A DNA stretch of 19,282 nucleotides from an uncultured Muribaculaceae bacterium (GCA_948788915.1 CAQFOZ010000042.1:1-19282); one strand, 5' to 3'; positions 1 through 7,798 are shown, counted from the first letter of the stretch. A program made the numbers and translations. Notes: a model not told the origin generated them from the letters alone.

Positions 1-229
1 GAATCAGCCCTAATTTTGTCTTGCCTCAAAAGTTTTTATCGGACAGCAATAAAATTTATTACGAAATTTTTTATATAATGGTTCTTTCGGTAATTTTGAG
101 GTTCTTTTTGGCTGTTTCCGCCAAGTTTCGTCGGTCAAAACCGATAGGTTTCTCCCTTCTCAACTCGCGGAACCATCTCAAAAATTACTCTCAAAATTCC
201 TCGAAAATAAATTTAAACAGTTTCTTAGA
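1..229 (-). mobile_element. Terminal part of a repeated IS-like element (body lies left of the window)
   Basis: Positions 175-229 are an exact reverse complement of 19228-19282, so this is a multicopy sequence in opposite orientation at the two window edges. Read on the minus strand it begins near 229 with GAAACTGTTTAAATTT and runs leftward out of the window as AT-rich, non-coding DNA. That is what the end of an insertion sequence ahead of its transposase would look like. No transposase codons are visible, so the family is unknown. Short relatives of the tip lie at 3864-3879 and 11384-11396. Calling it an IS is inference; the repeat itself is directly seen. Confidence 0.55.
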
Positions 230-262
230 ATATTCGATGAAACATAATAGCGAATGTCGGAC
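227..262 (+). repeat. 36-bp intergenic repeat, copy 1
   Basis: This matches 7119-7154 with a single mismatch (T at 237, C at 7129). It contains ATTCG and CGAAT half-sites around GAAACATAATAG. It abuts the tip of the IS-like end at 227-229, as if the element had inserted at the edge of this repeat. The other copy lies in the promoter region of the glucosamine-6-phosphate deaminase gene. There is no coding sense. It could be a regulator site or a promoter-bearing repeat. Confidence 0.7.
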
Positions 263-282
263 GCAGCGAGTTTCCGCAATAA

Positions 283-1905
283 TCAAAATGGAACCGGAGC
301 TTCGAAACAGTAATGGCGACCATCCATCGGAAAAACAAATTCTATCTTCCAGGCATGTAGCAAAAGGCGTCCGGAGATATTCGCGGTGTTTTTGCCATAT
401 AGCCGATCCCCTGCAATCGGCAGACCCAATCCCATTTCCGAAGCCGCATGCACACGCAACTGATGGGTTCGCCCCGTGACAGGTTTAAACATTATTCTGC
501 TACGGCAACCCTCGATACCCGTAAATTCATAATCGGTCACAGCCATCTTGCCTCCATCGGGATCCACACGCTGACGAGGACGGTCAAGCCAATCCGGAGA
601 AAGAGACAGCTCTATGCGCCCACAACGATGAATGTTACGAGCCTTATAATCGCCATCCAGTTCTGCAACATATGTTTTTTTCACCCTCCGCATTGCAAAC
701 AAAGACTGCATCTTCTTGAACGGCAGTTGTCCGAATGTAGCTACCAGCAACCCGGATGTATCCTGATCAAGACGGTGAGCCATTCTCACATCCCGGTCAG
801 CTCCATATTTACCCTCAAGCCATTGCTGTACGGAAATTGCAGCCCCTTTACCGGGGACAGATAGCATTCCGGAGGGTTTATTGACTACACAAAACCATTG
901 GTTCTCGTAAATAATTTCCGGTTCAGACACAACAACAGACCTATAATCGCTGTTTAACGGAGGTTCTATGTCGAGACCCTGAAGCATCCATCCAAGCACC
1001 GGAAGGCACTTCCCACGACATGCCGGATAATGTCTGCCATGTATCCTCACCTCTCCGCATTTGGATTTTCCGTACCAATATTCCGCTATTGCCACAGGTT
1101 GCCATCCCTGCAGATAGGCTGCCTGCAAAAGCTTAGGCGCACAACACTCTCCCGCTCCGGAAGGTGGTATTTTCATAGACGTTTCAGCAAAAATTTCGCT
1201 TAGGCTCCTCCTTTCTCCCTTTGCATTGAGTAGTTTGAAGTTAGAAAACAACCATTTTTGTAACGACTCCGAATTTTGTCGGCGCTGTTCTTTCAGTGAG
1301 GCCATCTTAGACTCAGCCCTCTTCAGATTGGCGACAAAAGGTTCAAGATTCACTGCTCTCCGGTTCTTCAGGCGACGCAGTTCTGCTTTTTCAAATTGGC
1401 TTTGACGTATCATTGCCGCCAATTCATTCCCGTCTGCCGCACCCGATTCCCTTTTAGCGTCTCTTTCCAGTTTAGACAACTGACATTTCTTTTTATATTC
1501 CAGAACTTCAGCTTCCATTTTCGCCTTGGCACACTCATAGTCTTTTCTTATCACGGACAAGACTCTCTCTTCAAACAAAGCTATTTCAGCATTCTGACGG
1601 GAAATCTCAGCTTCTTTTGTTTTAAAATAACCGTCAGGATTCAGATAGTCGAAAACAGGACCTACAAATCCATTATAATAGAAACCAAAGCCACCTAATT
1701 GTCCGGAGAAAGCATATAATGTGTGACGGACTCCGCATTTATCTGTGGCGATAAGCACCCCGAGCATTTTACCCGACTCAAGTTCCCTACAGAAATTAAC
1801 GTCATCCGGACTGTCGCTTTTCTTTAGTGCTTCCAGTCTGACAGTCAAATCATGAAAAGCCTTATCACATCCGGCATCCGGTGTATAATCAAACGGATTG
1901 TTCAT
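283..1905 (-). CDS. RluA-family pseudouridine synthase with long N-terminal extension
   Basis: It isomerises uridine to pseudouridine in rRNA or tRNA in the cytoplasm. The C-terminal catalytic domain spans roughly residues 325-540. It opens with the NKPSGMLSVPG segment and holds HRLDQDTSG at 377-385; the Asp at 380 is the expected catalytic residue of the family. The later GRTHQLRVH segment (102-110 residues into the domain core) is also typical. The first 320 residues are not a usual S4 domain. They contain a Gly/Tyr-rich start and a charged, probably coiled-coil stretch at about 95-215. This long form is, as I recall, common in Bacteroidales. The start is an ATG, 23 bp downstream of the thioredoxin-like gene, so the two probably form one transcript. 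The RNA target (rRNA or tRNA) cannot be told from sequence. Confidence 0.9.
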   Translation of the reverse strand: MNNPFDYTPDAGCDKAFHDLTVRLEALKKSDSPDDVNFCRELESGKMLGVLIATDKCGVRHTLYAFSGQLGGFGFYYNGFVGPVFDYLNPDGYFKTKEAEISRQNAEIALFEERVLSVIRKDYECAKAKMEAEVLEYKKKCQLSKLERDAKRESGAADGNELAAMIRQSQFEKAELRRLKNRRAVNLEPFVANLKRAESKMASLKEQRRQNSESLQKWLFSNFKLLNAKGERRSLSEIFAETSMKIPPSGAGECCAPKLLQAAYLQGWQPVAIAEYWYGKSKCGEVRIHGRHYPACRGKCLPVLGWMLQGLDIEPPLNSDYRSVVVSEPEIIYENQWFCVVNKPSGMLSVPGKGAAISVQQWLEGKYGADRDVRMAHRLDQDTSGLLVATFGQLPFKKMQSLFAMRRVKKTYVAELDGDYKARNIHRCGRIELSLSPDWLDRPRQRVDPDGGKMAVTDYEFTGIEGCRSRIMFKPVTGRTHQLRVHAASEMGLGLPIAGDRLYGKNTANISGRLLLHAWKIEFVFPMDGRHYCFEAPVPF

Positions 1906-1928
1906 CGTTTTGCCAAGCCCGATTACTA

Positions 1929-3257
1929 CTACATTTTTGATTTAAGGTAATCTGTTAAACCGGGACTCATGAAATGGAGCACATCCCCGTTTTTATCAAA
2001 AGATCCCTCTCTATCAATAAACATATATGTCGGGAATCGCTGCACTCCCAGAGCACTCATGACTAAATTACAGATATCATCATTACTGACAAATATCTGA
2101 ACAGCATTATCAATTGTCGGGGCGAGCTTCTTCCATGCCTCAAGATCCGATTTAAGCCATAAAATAACAAACACCACATCGGAATTCTTAAAATACCGTC
2201 TCAGGCTTTGACTTCCTTTTATACTCGCACGACACGGCCCACACCATGTGGCACTCACATCCAAATATACCGGTTTACCTTTGTACGTATTCTTTATCCA
2301 CTCAAGGAGATTGCCATTCTCAATTTCAGTTACTGATTCACCGGTATATAATAAAAATTTACTTGTCGGAATCTGACTGAGATTTATTTTATCCGGTTCT
2401 TTTATGCCGAAAACACGATCATAATATCCGGGGTTATTAAAGTCTGAGCGAACGGGAGGTATTTCAAGATTTTCTGCCATTTTCACATACATTACATCAC
2501 GCAGAGTGCCTTTAGGCAAAGCAGATACAAATTCAGGCATCAGTTCTACCAAAGGAGATATATGATAAGGAAAAATCATTACCTTGGTATTATCAGGATT
2601 ATAAAGGTCAAAAAGCTCGTCTGTAATAAACGCTATACGATCTTCTTTTGAGCCATCGAGTTGATACTCCAAGGCAGCATTAGCCATATCAAATAATGTC
2701 TGTGTACGTAATAAAGCTTTAACATCAGAATCAATACTATTTTCAGATACGTATTTATCCAATTTTTCAGATATGTGGTAATACTCTTGTTTGAAAATTG
2801 CAATATATTCAGGGTAAGGCACAGTATCAGGCGCAAGCTTAATATCATAAACGAGAGGAGACAAATCCTGATATGCATGGGAATATTGTTCGTTAAAACG
2901 TGCTTTGTCTCCACTAATATGGAATTCAAGGGGCTTTCGGGAGGCATCAATCGTAATAAAAACAGAATCTCCCGGTTCTGCATACATATTGATGAACTTT
3001 CGGGAATAATTTACAGTAAATGTATGCGGATAGGAAAAGGGTATTTTCTCACAGAATATGGCGGTAGAGTCGAGACTGACAACCCGTCTCTCACTGATAT
3101 CACTGGGATCACATTCATTAATGGTCACTGTTCTGGAACCTTTAGAACCAATATTAATGATTTGTCCGGACACAATAATGGAATCCTCCGCATTACAATA
3201 AGATTTAGCAGATAAAACAATTAATCCCATTATTAATACTCCTAATAAACTACGCAT
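1929..3257 (-). CDS. Secreted thioredoxin-fold (TlpA-like) protein
   Basis: This is a probable periplasmic thiol-disulfide oxidoreductase. Residues 1-24 form a signal peptide (hydrophobic LLGVLIMGLIVLSA, then CNAEDS); no convincing lipobox is present. Residues 28-115 form a beta-rich segment like the DUF4369-type N-terminal domain found ahead of thioredoxin domains in Bacteroidetes. The middle is helical. The thioredoxin domain starts near 320 with the active site WCGPC at 338-342 and the cis-proline region RFPTYMFID close to the C-terminus. The full length of 442 residues is usual for such proteins. It is the promoter-proximal gene of a leftward pair with the pseudouridine synthase. The substrate is unknown, and the two genes share no obvious pathway. 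Confidence 0.88.
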   Translation of the reverse strand: MRSLLGVLIMGLIVLSAKSYCNAEDSIIVSGQIINIGSKGSRTVTINECDPSDISERRVVSLDSTAIFCEKIPFSYPHTFTVNYSRKFINMYAEPGDSVFITIDASRKPLEFHISGDKARFNEQYSHAYQDLSPLVYDIKLAPDTVPYPEYIAIFKQEYYHISEKLDKYVSENSIDSDVKALLRTQTLFDMANAALEYQLDGSKEDRIAFITDELFDLYNPDNTKVMIFPYHISPLVELMPEFVSALPKGTLRDVMYVKMAENLEIPPVRSDFNNPGYYDRVFGIKEPDKINLSQIPTSKFLLYTGESVTEIENGNLLEWIKNTYKGKPVYLDVSATWCGPCRASIKGSQSLRRYFKNSDVVFVILWLKSDLEAWKKLAPTIDNAVQIFVSNDDICNLVMSALGVQRFPTYMFIDREGSFDKNGDVLHFMSPGLTDYLKSKM

Positions 3258-3291
3258 TAAATATAAAATTAAAAGTAAAAGTGTGTTAAGA

Positions 3292-3323
3292 CAAAAATAG
3301 TCAAATAATTTATACTATTCAAA
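3292..3323 (-). promoter_or_regulatory. Bacteroidetes-type promoter for the thioredoxin-like gene
   Basis: On the minus strand, TTTG (3323-3320) is followed after exactly 20 bp by TATTTTTG (3299-3292), matching the -33 TTTG and -7 TAnnTTTG elements of Bacteroidetes primary-sigma promoters. Transcription would start near 3285 and give a leader of about 28 nt before the ATG at 3257. Confidence 0.75.
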
Positions 3324-3461
3324 TTTTACATAACAGATACTTGAAACAGCAATGACTGATAACCTGGATCTAACCGAAAACAATGAGTGGCGTTTGATTT
3401 TTTCTTTTATTCAACCAAAAAGATAAATGACAACGACAATACGTACCCGACGGTTGGAAAC

Positions 3462-3503
3462 GAGGCTGTCCCAGCCTCAGGCAATTACCGACTTCCCAAA
3501 GTC
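3462..3503. other. Two adjacent small hairpins in the intergenic region
   Basis: GAGGCTG (3462-3468) and CAGCCTC (3472-3478) pair perfectly around a 3-nt loop. GACTT (3490-3494) and AAGTC (3499-3503) pair around CCCA. They lie between the thioredoxin-like promoter and the long-hairpin element, with no gene nearby on either strand. An open frame across this stretch (3387-3614) has no recognisable protein features and is not annotated. Function unknown. Confidence 0.45.
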
Positions 3504-3546
3504 GACTGCATCCCAATAGCTTTTGACATAACTTCAACGTTAATTT

Positions 3547-3765
3547 TAAGAGAGTGTTTGGATTTAACTTTCATTCACCCGAAGAGAGATTTCCGAGGGA
3601 ATTTTTCGGGATGAAGAAGGAGCAGGTCTGGAAGCCGAACTTCGGCCGGGCTATGTGACTGATAAAATCCCGGTAAATTCACCGGAAAGATCCTTCGGGT
3701 GGATGAAATGAATCTCAAATATTCTCTTAAATTATAATTCGTGTTAAATTCAAACACTCTCTAAG
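3547..3765 (+). repeat. 219-bp long imperfect hairpin element
   Basis: The outer arms 3549-3568 and 3743-3762 are reverse complements at 19 of 20 positions (AGAGAGTGTTTGGATTTAAC). Inside them CATTCACCCGAAG (3572-3584) pairs with CTTCGGGTGGATG (3693-3705). Next, 3588-3612 pairs imperfectly with 3667-3692, and an apical GCCGAACTTCGGC stem sits in the middle. The mismatches in the outer and second arms are G-U or U-G when read as plus-strand RNA, which favours a transcribed RNA fold in that direction. The outer arms resemble the compact palindrome at 9034-9065, as if a 170-nt domain had been placed in its loop. It could be a MITE, a REP-like element or a structured RNA. Confidence 0.7.
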
Positions 3766-3777
3766 TCTTTTTGATTC

Positions 3778-3803
3778 GTAAGTATTCAAATTTGAACACT
3801 TAC
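3778..3803. terminator. AT-rich palindrome, terminator-like
   Basis: This is a 26-bp palindrome with one mismatch and the core AGTATTCAAATTTGAACACT. The same core with A/T changes at the centre forms the hairpin at 9034-9065, with the same single mismatch. Neither flanking gene reads into it (one leaves at 3257 leftward, the other starts at 3888 rightward). Termination would therefore apply only to a transcript of the neighbouring hairpin element, and it may simply be a dispersed repeat. Confidence 0.5.
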
Positions 3804-3848
3804 TTATACATTTATACTTTGATTATCCGTTAAAAGAATTGGACTCGT

Positions 3849-3880
3849 CTTGACTTAGTTTTAGAAACTGTTTATATTTG
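3849..3880 (+). promoter_or_regulatory. Possible promoter for mnmD inside an IS-end-like repeat
   Basis: TATATTTG at 3873-3880 fits the -7 element. CTTG at 3849-3852, 20 bp upstream, is a three-of-four match to the -33 TTTG. The predicted start of transcription is near 3886-3887, right at the ATG at 3888, so the message would have almost no leader. The -7 element lies in GAAACTGTTTATATTT (3864-3879), which differs at one base from the tip of the IS-like ends at the window edges. Confidence 0.5.
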
Positions 3881-3887
3881 AGTACTA

Positions 3888-4571
3888 ATGATATCTGGAA
3901 TTAAAATAGAGAAAACAAAAGATGGTTCACCGACATTATACCTCACCGGGATAGACGAACATTATCATTCTGTAAAGGGTGCTTTGGCCGAAAGCAGGCA
4001 CGTTTATATTGACTTGGCATGGCGACATGTAGCCAAAAGCAAACAACCGGTTAAAGTGTTTGAGGTAGGATTTGGCACCGGACTTAACGCCGCTATTACG
4101 GCAAAAGAAGCCCTGAACAATAACGTCAAGACAATCTACAATGTAGTGGAACTCTATCCACTCTCTTCTGATATAATTGGTGCTCTTGCCCCTCTGCAAG
4201 ATAATGATCTGAGAGAACATTTCGAAGCTGTCAACAATGCTCCATGGGGAAAGCCGGTGGTTATAAACGATTATTTCACAATTGTAAAGATTAATGATAA
4301 TCTCCTGACAATGAAACTGCCGGAGAGGCTTGATGCAATTTATTTCGATGCCTTCGCTCCTGAAAAGCAACCTGAAATGTGGGATAAATCAATATTCCTG
4401 AAACTCTTTGATAGAATGACAGACGGAGCGGTGCTTACTACATACTGCGCAAAGGGGATAATCCGCCGTATGTTGGCAGAAACCGGGTTTCTTGTCGAAA
4501 GGCTTCCGGGACCTCCGGAAGGGAAGCGCGAGGTTCTACGTGCCACAAAACCGGTTTCCCTAAAACCATAA
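3888..4571 (+). CDS. mnmD: tRNA U34 methyltransferase, MnmD/MnmC N-domain type
   Basis: This SAM-dependent enzyme should methylate the aminomethyl group of the modified wobble uridine in tRNA, the last step of mnm5(s2)U formation. The SAM-binding motif FEVGFGTGLN is at 58-67. The family-specific segment DAFAPEKQPEMW is at 154-165, and GPPEGKREVLRA near 208-219 closes the domain. The N-terminal SPTLYL and DEHYHSVKGALAESRHV segments are also typical. At 227 residues it is the stand-alone methyltransferase, without the FAD-dependent oxidase half of the fused MnmC of enterobacteria. The ATG start is supported by the match of the first residues to family members. The gene converges on the deaminase gene, with 126 bp between their stop codons. 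Confidence 0.92.
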   Translation: MISGIKIEKTKDGSPTLYLTGIDEHYHSVKGALAESRHVYIDLAWRHVAKSKQPVKVFEVGFGTGLNAAITAKEALNNNVKTIYNVVELYPLSSDIIGALAPLQDNDLREHFEAVNNAPWGKPVVINDYFTIVKINDNLLTMKLPERLDAIYFDAFAPEKQPEMWDKSIFLKLFDRMTDGAVLTTYCAKGIIRRMLAETGFLVERLPGPPEGKREVLRATKPVSLKP

Positions 4572-4697
4572 ACCATATAAAGTTGCAACGCCGCGCCTTC
4601 TCCTTATCACGGAAAACGACGTTGCTATACTTTGAACCAACTACTCTTCATGAACGACTTAATCCCTGCAGGATTCGAATATAAGAAAAGCCGCCGG

Positions 4698-7013
4698 TCA
4701 GTCGCCTCCTACTGACTTCTGGAGTTCGCGGGCTGAGTCGAGAAACTCGTCGACACTCATCTCTTTGAAAAAAAGGAGTCCATGCGTGGTGCGGATTCGA
4801 GGACTGGCATTCTGATAAAAGAACGGCTTGCCGAGCACATGTTGCACCTGCGACAGCTGGTCTACCCATATCTGCCTTGCAAGATCGCAGAACTTGCCAT
4901 CAAGCTTCGGACTCGGGAACGAGGCGTCAACCTGGGTGGAATAACAATTGACAAACGCGTTGTCAAAGACACTCATGGCATTGAGCGATACCGGTACGAT
5001 ATGCGTTGCTTCCGACGGCATGAAACGGAACCAGACATTACGGTATCCCCATATCTTCAGCCCGCTCAGGTCTTCTTCATTACTCCATTCACGCACAGCT
5101 TCAGCGATCGTCTGGAGCACCTTGTAGTGTGTGTCGGGACCGCTCCCCTCCGGATCGAAGGCGAGACTTATGACAGTGGGGCGTATCCTACGCATCTGCT
5201 CCAATACCGGGAGTACATCGCGTTCTCGGGTAGGCTGCTGGGTAAAAATATCACCGGTATAGAATCCAAGACGCAGATGGCGTATATTATCACTCTCGAT
5301 ACCGAAGAATCCCCAGACCAGCTCCTCCTCAAACTCGCGTATCATCCCTTTCAGCAGACGTATTTCCGCTGACATTTTCTCACCGGCATAACCTCCGAGT
5401 GTCTCTGCGATAATCTCCCTGATCTTCACTTTCAACGCTTCCACGCTGTCCACACCCCAGATCTCTATGATGTCACGCACGAGACGGTGGGCAAAGCCTC
5501 GTTTACGCTCGTCGGTATTGCCTGAGGCGACATGTATGAGACAATGGTATATGTCTTTGTCTCGCTTCAACCGGTGACCTTTGTCAAAGAAGTCCGGATA
5601 GGCGAGCATTTGTATGCGGCCTTTCTCTATGAAACCCAACGTGTCAGTAAGTGCTTCTACAAGAAACGCGTTGGTTACGGCATTAAAGCCGGATGTCATC
5701 ACCGCGAAGTGAGATGTATTGGTCTCGTTGCGAGATATGCGGTGAATATGCGGCAAGAAGCCGAGCATTATGTCATCATGATGCGGACCGGTATGGAAAA
5801 ATCTCTGATGACTCCATGAAGAGGTGCCGAGGTCGATCTTGTGCTTCAGCGAGTCAATGACAGACTGTATGGTATTTTCGTCAAGATTGGGAATCATGCT
5901 GCAATACTCATCGCTACGCAGTTCTTCGACAGTGATCTTGTCTCCGTATTTGTTTACACGATTGCAATATTCGATTATGGCACGGTCTGTCTTTTCCTGT
6001 GTCCATGGTGTGCCGGTATAATAATCGTAGACTGACTCCCGTAACATCGATGCCGCTCCCTTGGTGAGATAGAAACGGGCTCCGGGCAGGCATGAGAGAG
6101 CCGAAGCAGGATATAGATTGGAGGGTGCTTTCTCCAAAGCTTCAGCAACAACTTCCGCCTTAGCCTCTCCTGCAGCGAAGATTATAGCAACACAATCTTT
6201 GTTGTGGGTTATAGTATCAAGGCCTATGGTTATTACCGGTTTTTTTCGCGACACCTCTATTCCTCCAAGATCTCCGGCAGCAGCTGCTTGTGTCTCAAAG
6301 TTGGTGTAGGTAAGCCGCGTAGTGGAATGAGGATCGCTGCCACGAGTATTAAAAGCGATATGCCCGTCGGGTCCAATTCCTCCAAGGAAGAACCCAATGC
6401 CCCCCATGTCGCGGACACGTTGCTCATATGTGGCACACCAGTCATCGATCATGAATATCGACTGCCACTGCAACTCCTCGATATGGCTTTTGGGCTCACG
6501 ATAGTGGAGACTAAGGTCTACGGTACCGTCGGGAAATACTTCATTAAACCGCCGGCCTCCGGCGAGGGGAATCTCGTCACAATTGATAAACAGACCTCTG
6601 GCAGGATCCAACCCGAAATCCCGGACATAATATTTCTGCACGTAATTGTAGAAACTATTATGCTGTCGCGGGTCAATGGGGTAGAACTCGTCAATCTGCA
6701 CGAAACGAAGTCCACTGAGATCCGGTTTGCGGTCTAATATAAGACCACTTTCCTCCCGCATGAGCCGTCCGTGGTCACTATCCCACTGGGCCAACACTCG
6801 TTTCACCCATTCAATAAAATATTCCGGAGTTTTACCCGTAGGAAGACTCACCACACCCTCGGGATTATCGTTAACCCACTCCAAAAATCTCATCGCAGCC
6901 AGCTTTCCCAGTCTCGGAAAATTGTCAACAGTGATATACGGCATGTTAGTGTGAAAACGGTGGGTTATGCTGTTGTTGTATACTTTCTCTACATTGCTAA
7001 AAATTGTGTCCAT
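4698..7013 (-). CDS. nagB: Glucosamine-6-phosphate deaminase fused to a PIG-L/LmbE-like domain
   Basis: The N-terminal half should convert glucosamine-6-phosphate to fructose-6-phosphate and ammonia in amino-sugar catabolism. It has the substrate loop LPTGKTP at 57-63, the Asp-Glu pair at 108-109 and the family signature GGIGPDGHIAFN at 211-222. From about 400 onward a second domain starts with PHHDD at 410-414, the metal motif of PIG-L/LmbE deacetylases (usually PHPDD). It could remove acetyl groups from N-acetylglucosamine derivatives before deamination, but activity is unproven. The full length of 771 residues is about three times a simple NagB and matches the long two-domain form I recall from Bacteroidetes. 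It is transcribed alone; a possible promoter lies at 7108-7138. The symbol rests on the N-terminal domain only. Confidence 0.88.
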   Translation of the reverse strand: MDTIFSNVEKVYNNSITHRFHTNMPYITVDNFPRLGKLAAMRFLEWVNDNPEGVVSLPTGKTPEYFIEWVKRVLAQWDSDHGRLMREESGLILDRKPDLSGLRFVQIDEFYPIDPRQHNSFYNYVQKYYVRDFGLDPARGLFINCDEIPLAGGRRFNEVFPDGTVDLSLHYREPKSHIEELQWQSIFMIDDWCATYEQRVRDMGGIGFFLGGIGPDGHIAFNTRGSDPHSTTRLTYTNFETQAAAAGDLGGIEVSRKKPVITIGLDTITHNKDCVAIIFAAGEAKAEVVAEALEKAPSNLYPASALSCLPGARFYLTKGAASMLRESVYDYYTGTPWTQEKTDRAIIEYCNRVNKYGDKITVEELRSDEYCSMIPNLDENTIQSVIDSLKHKIDLGTSSWSHQRFFHTGPHHDDIMLGFLPHIHRISRNETNTSHFAVMTSGFNAVTNAFLVEALTDTLGFIEKGRIQMLAYPDFFDKGHRLKRDKDIYHCLIHVASGNTDERKRGFAHRLVRDIIEIWGVDSVEALKVKIREIIAETLGGYAGEKMSAEIRLLKGMIREFEEELVWGFFGIESDNIRHLRLGFYTGDIFTQQPTRERDVLPVLEQMRRIRPTVISLAFDPEGSGPDTHYKVLQTIAEAVREWSNEEDLSGLKIWGYRNVWFRFMPSEATHIVPVSLNAMSVFDNAFVNCYSTQVDASFPSPKLDGKFCDLARQIWVDQLSQVQHVLGKPFFYQNASPRIRTTHGLLFFKEMSVDEFLDSARELQKSVGGD

Positions 7014-7107
7014 TGGCTCTTTTGTTTTAAATAAGATATAGCAGCAGTTGATACTTCAGTCTCTGTACTCCATACAAACAACGAGACCTCTTTTTTGATA
7101 TCAGCTA

Positions 7108-7138
7108 CAAATATAATAAGAATATTCGACGAAACATA
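7108..7138 (-). promoter_or_regulatory. Possible promoter for the deaminase gene
   Basis: Reading leftward, TATG (7138-7135) and TATATTTG (7115-7108) are 19 bp apart and fit the Bacteroidetes -33/-7 pattern, the first element imperfectly. The upstream element lies inside the 36-bp repeat at 7119-7154. Transcription would start near 7101 and give a leader of about 90 nt. Confidence 0.5.
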
Positions 7139-7154
7139 ATAGCGAATGTCGGAC
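7119..7154 (+). repeat. 36-bp intergenic repeat, copy 2
   Basis: This copy has 35 of 36 bases identical to 227-262, same orientation on the plus strand. Here it is intact and sits in the promoter region of the deaminase gene, overlapping the predicted -33 element. Similarity to the first copy ends just after GTCGGAC. Confidence 0.7.
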
Positions 7155-7278
7155 AAAGCCCGGTTCGCGGTCGCACAGCGAATTATGTGAGTCAAATATA
7201 CAAAGAGTTTTCGATGAAAAGACCTGTTTCATCCTCCGAGCAAGAGATTACAATATTTTACCTAATAAATGTTAAACT

Positions 7279-7310
7279 TTTGGATTTATATTGTATTTAT
7301 TATAACTTTG
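7279..7310 (+). promoter_or_regulatory. Promoter of the perR operon
   Basis: TTTG at 7279-7282 and TAACTTTG at 7303-7310 are separated by 20 bp and match the Bacteroidetes -33/-7 consensus exactly. The start of transcription would be near 7317, giving a leader of about 23 nt before the ATG at 7340. The -7 element overlaps the palindromic operator at 7307-7323. Confidence 0.78.
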
Positions 7311-7323
7311 TATTGAATACAAA
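7307..7323. promoter_or_regulatory. Palindromic operator, probable Per/Fur box
   Basis: TTTGTATTGAATACAAA is a perfect 8-1-8 inverted repeat. The inner 7-1-7 layout and AT-rich half-sites are those of Per and Fur boxes. It covers the end of the -7 element and the predicted start of transcription of a gene for a Fur-family repressor. Autorepression by PerR is the simplest reading. A second, overlapping palindrome (TATTGAAT and ATTCAATA around ACAA, 7311-7330) may be part of the same site. Confidence 0.7.
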
Positions 7324-7339
7324 TTCAATATGATTTCAA

Positions 7340-7786
7340 ATGACAAACTACAGCAGAAAGACCGAACTAATCAAGATACTCTCAGACAATGGTATCAGAC
7401 CGTCTATGCAGAGAATTGAGATTTTGGAATTTATATCCTCATGTAAAAGTCATCCCTCTGCCGATGAAATATATTCTTTTGTACATCAGAATAATCCGAC
7501 ACTATCTCGGACTACTGTATTCAGCAGTGTAAAATTACTTGCCGAAAAGGGACTTATAAATGACATAAACATATCACCAGACTCTACAAGGTATGATTCG
7601 GCACTATACACGCCACATGCACATTTTATATGCCGCAATTGCAAAAAGATTTTTGACATTCCCTTTGACACATCCGCACTTACAGCCCCCGCTGATTATT
7701 TTTGCGACAACGTAAATATTTATTTTAAGGGTATTTGTCCCGAATGTGGTAAAAAGAGAAATACTAACAATATAATAACCAAATAA
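7340..7786 (+). CDS. perR: Fur-family peroxide-responsive repressor, PerR type
   Basis: This DNA-binding metalloregulator is expected to release peroxide-defence genes when its iron site is oxidised. The N-terminal winged helix covers about 10-85. The regulatory metal ligands align with those of PerR: His38, Asp86 (in RYD), His93 and His95 (PHAHF), and Asp106 (KIFD). That last Asp is the residue usually taken to separate PerR from Fur. The structural zinc site is Cys98/Cys101 (CRNC) and Cys133/Cys136 (CPEC). The length of 148 residues is normal. It is the first gene of a three-gene operon with rubrerythrin 12 bp downstream, which fits a peroxide role. The operator overlapping its own promoter suggests autoregulation. 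A Fur or Zur role is less likely. Confidence 0.9.
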   Translation: MTNYSRKTELIKILSDNGIRPSMQRIEILEFISSCKSHPSADEIYSFVHQNNPTLSRTTVFSSVKLLAEKGLINDINISPDSTRYDSALYTPHAHFICRNCKKIFDIPFDTSALTAPADYFCDNVNIYFKGICPECGKKRNTNNIITK

Positions 7787-7798
7787 AAACTTAATCAA

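Noticed and set aside
3387..3614. 75-codon open frame in the intergenic region
   Set aside because: It crosses two perfect hairpins and half of the long-hairpin element, has no recognisable domain, and its opposite-strand frames are equally open.
4648..4869. Frame antisense-shifted over the 3' end of the deaminase gene
   Set aside because: It lies in another frame of a well-supported gene and shows no family features.
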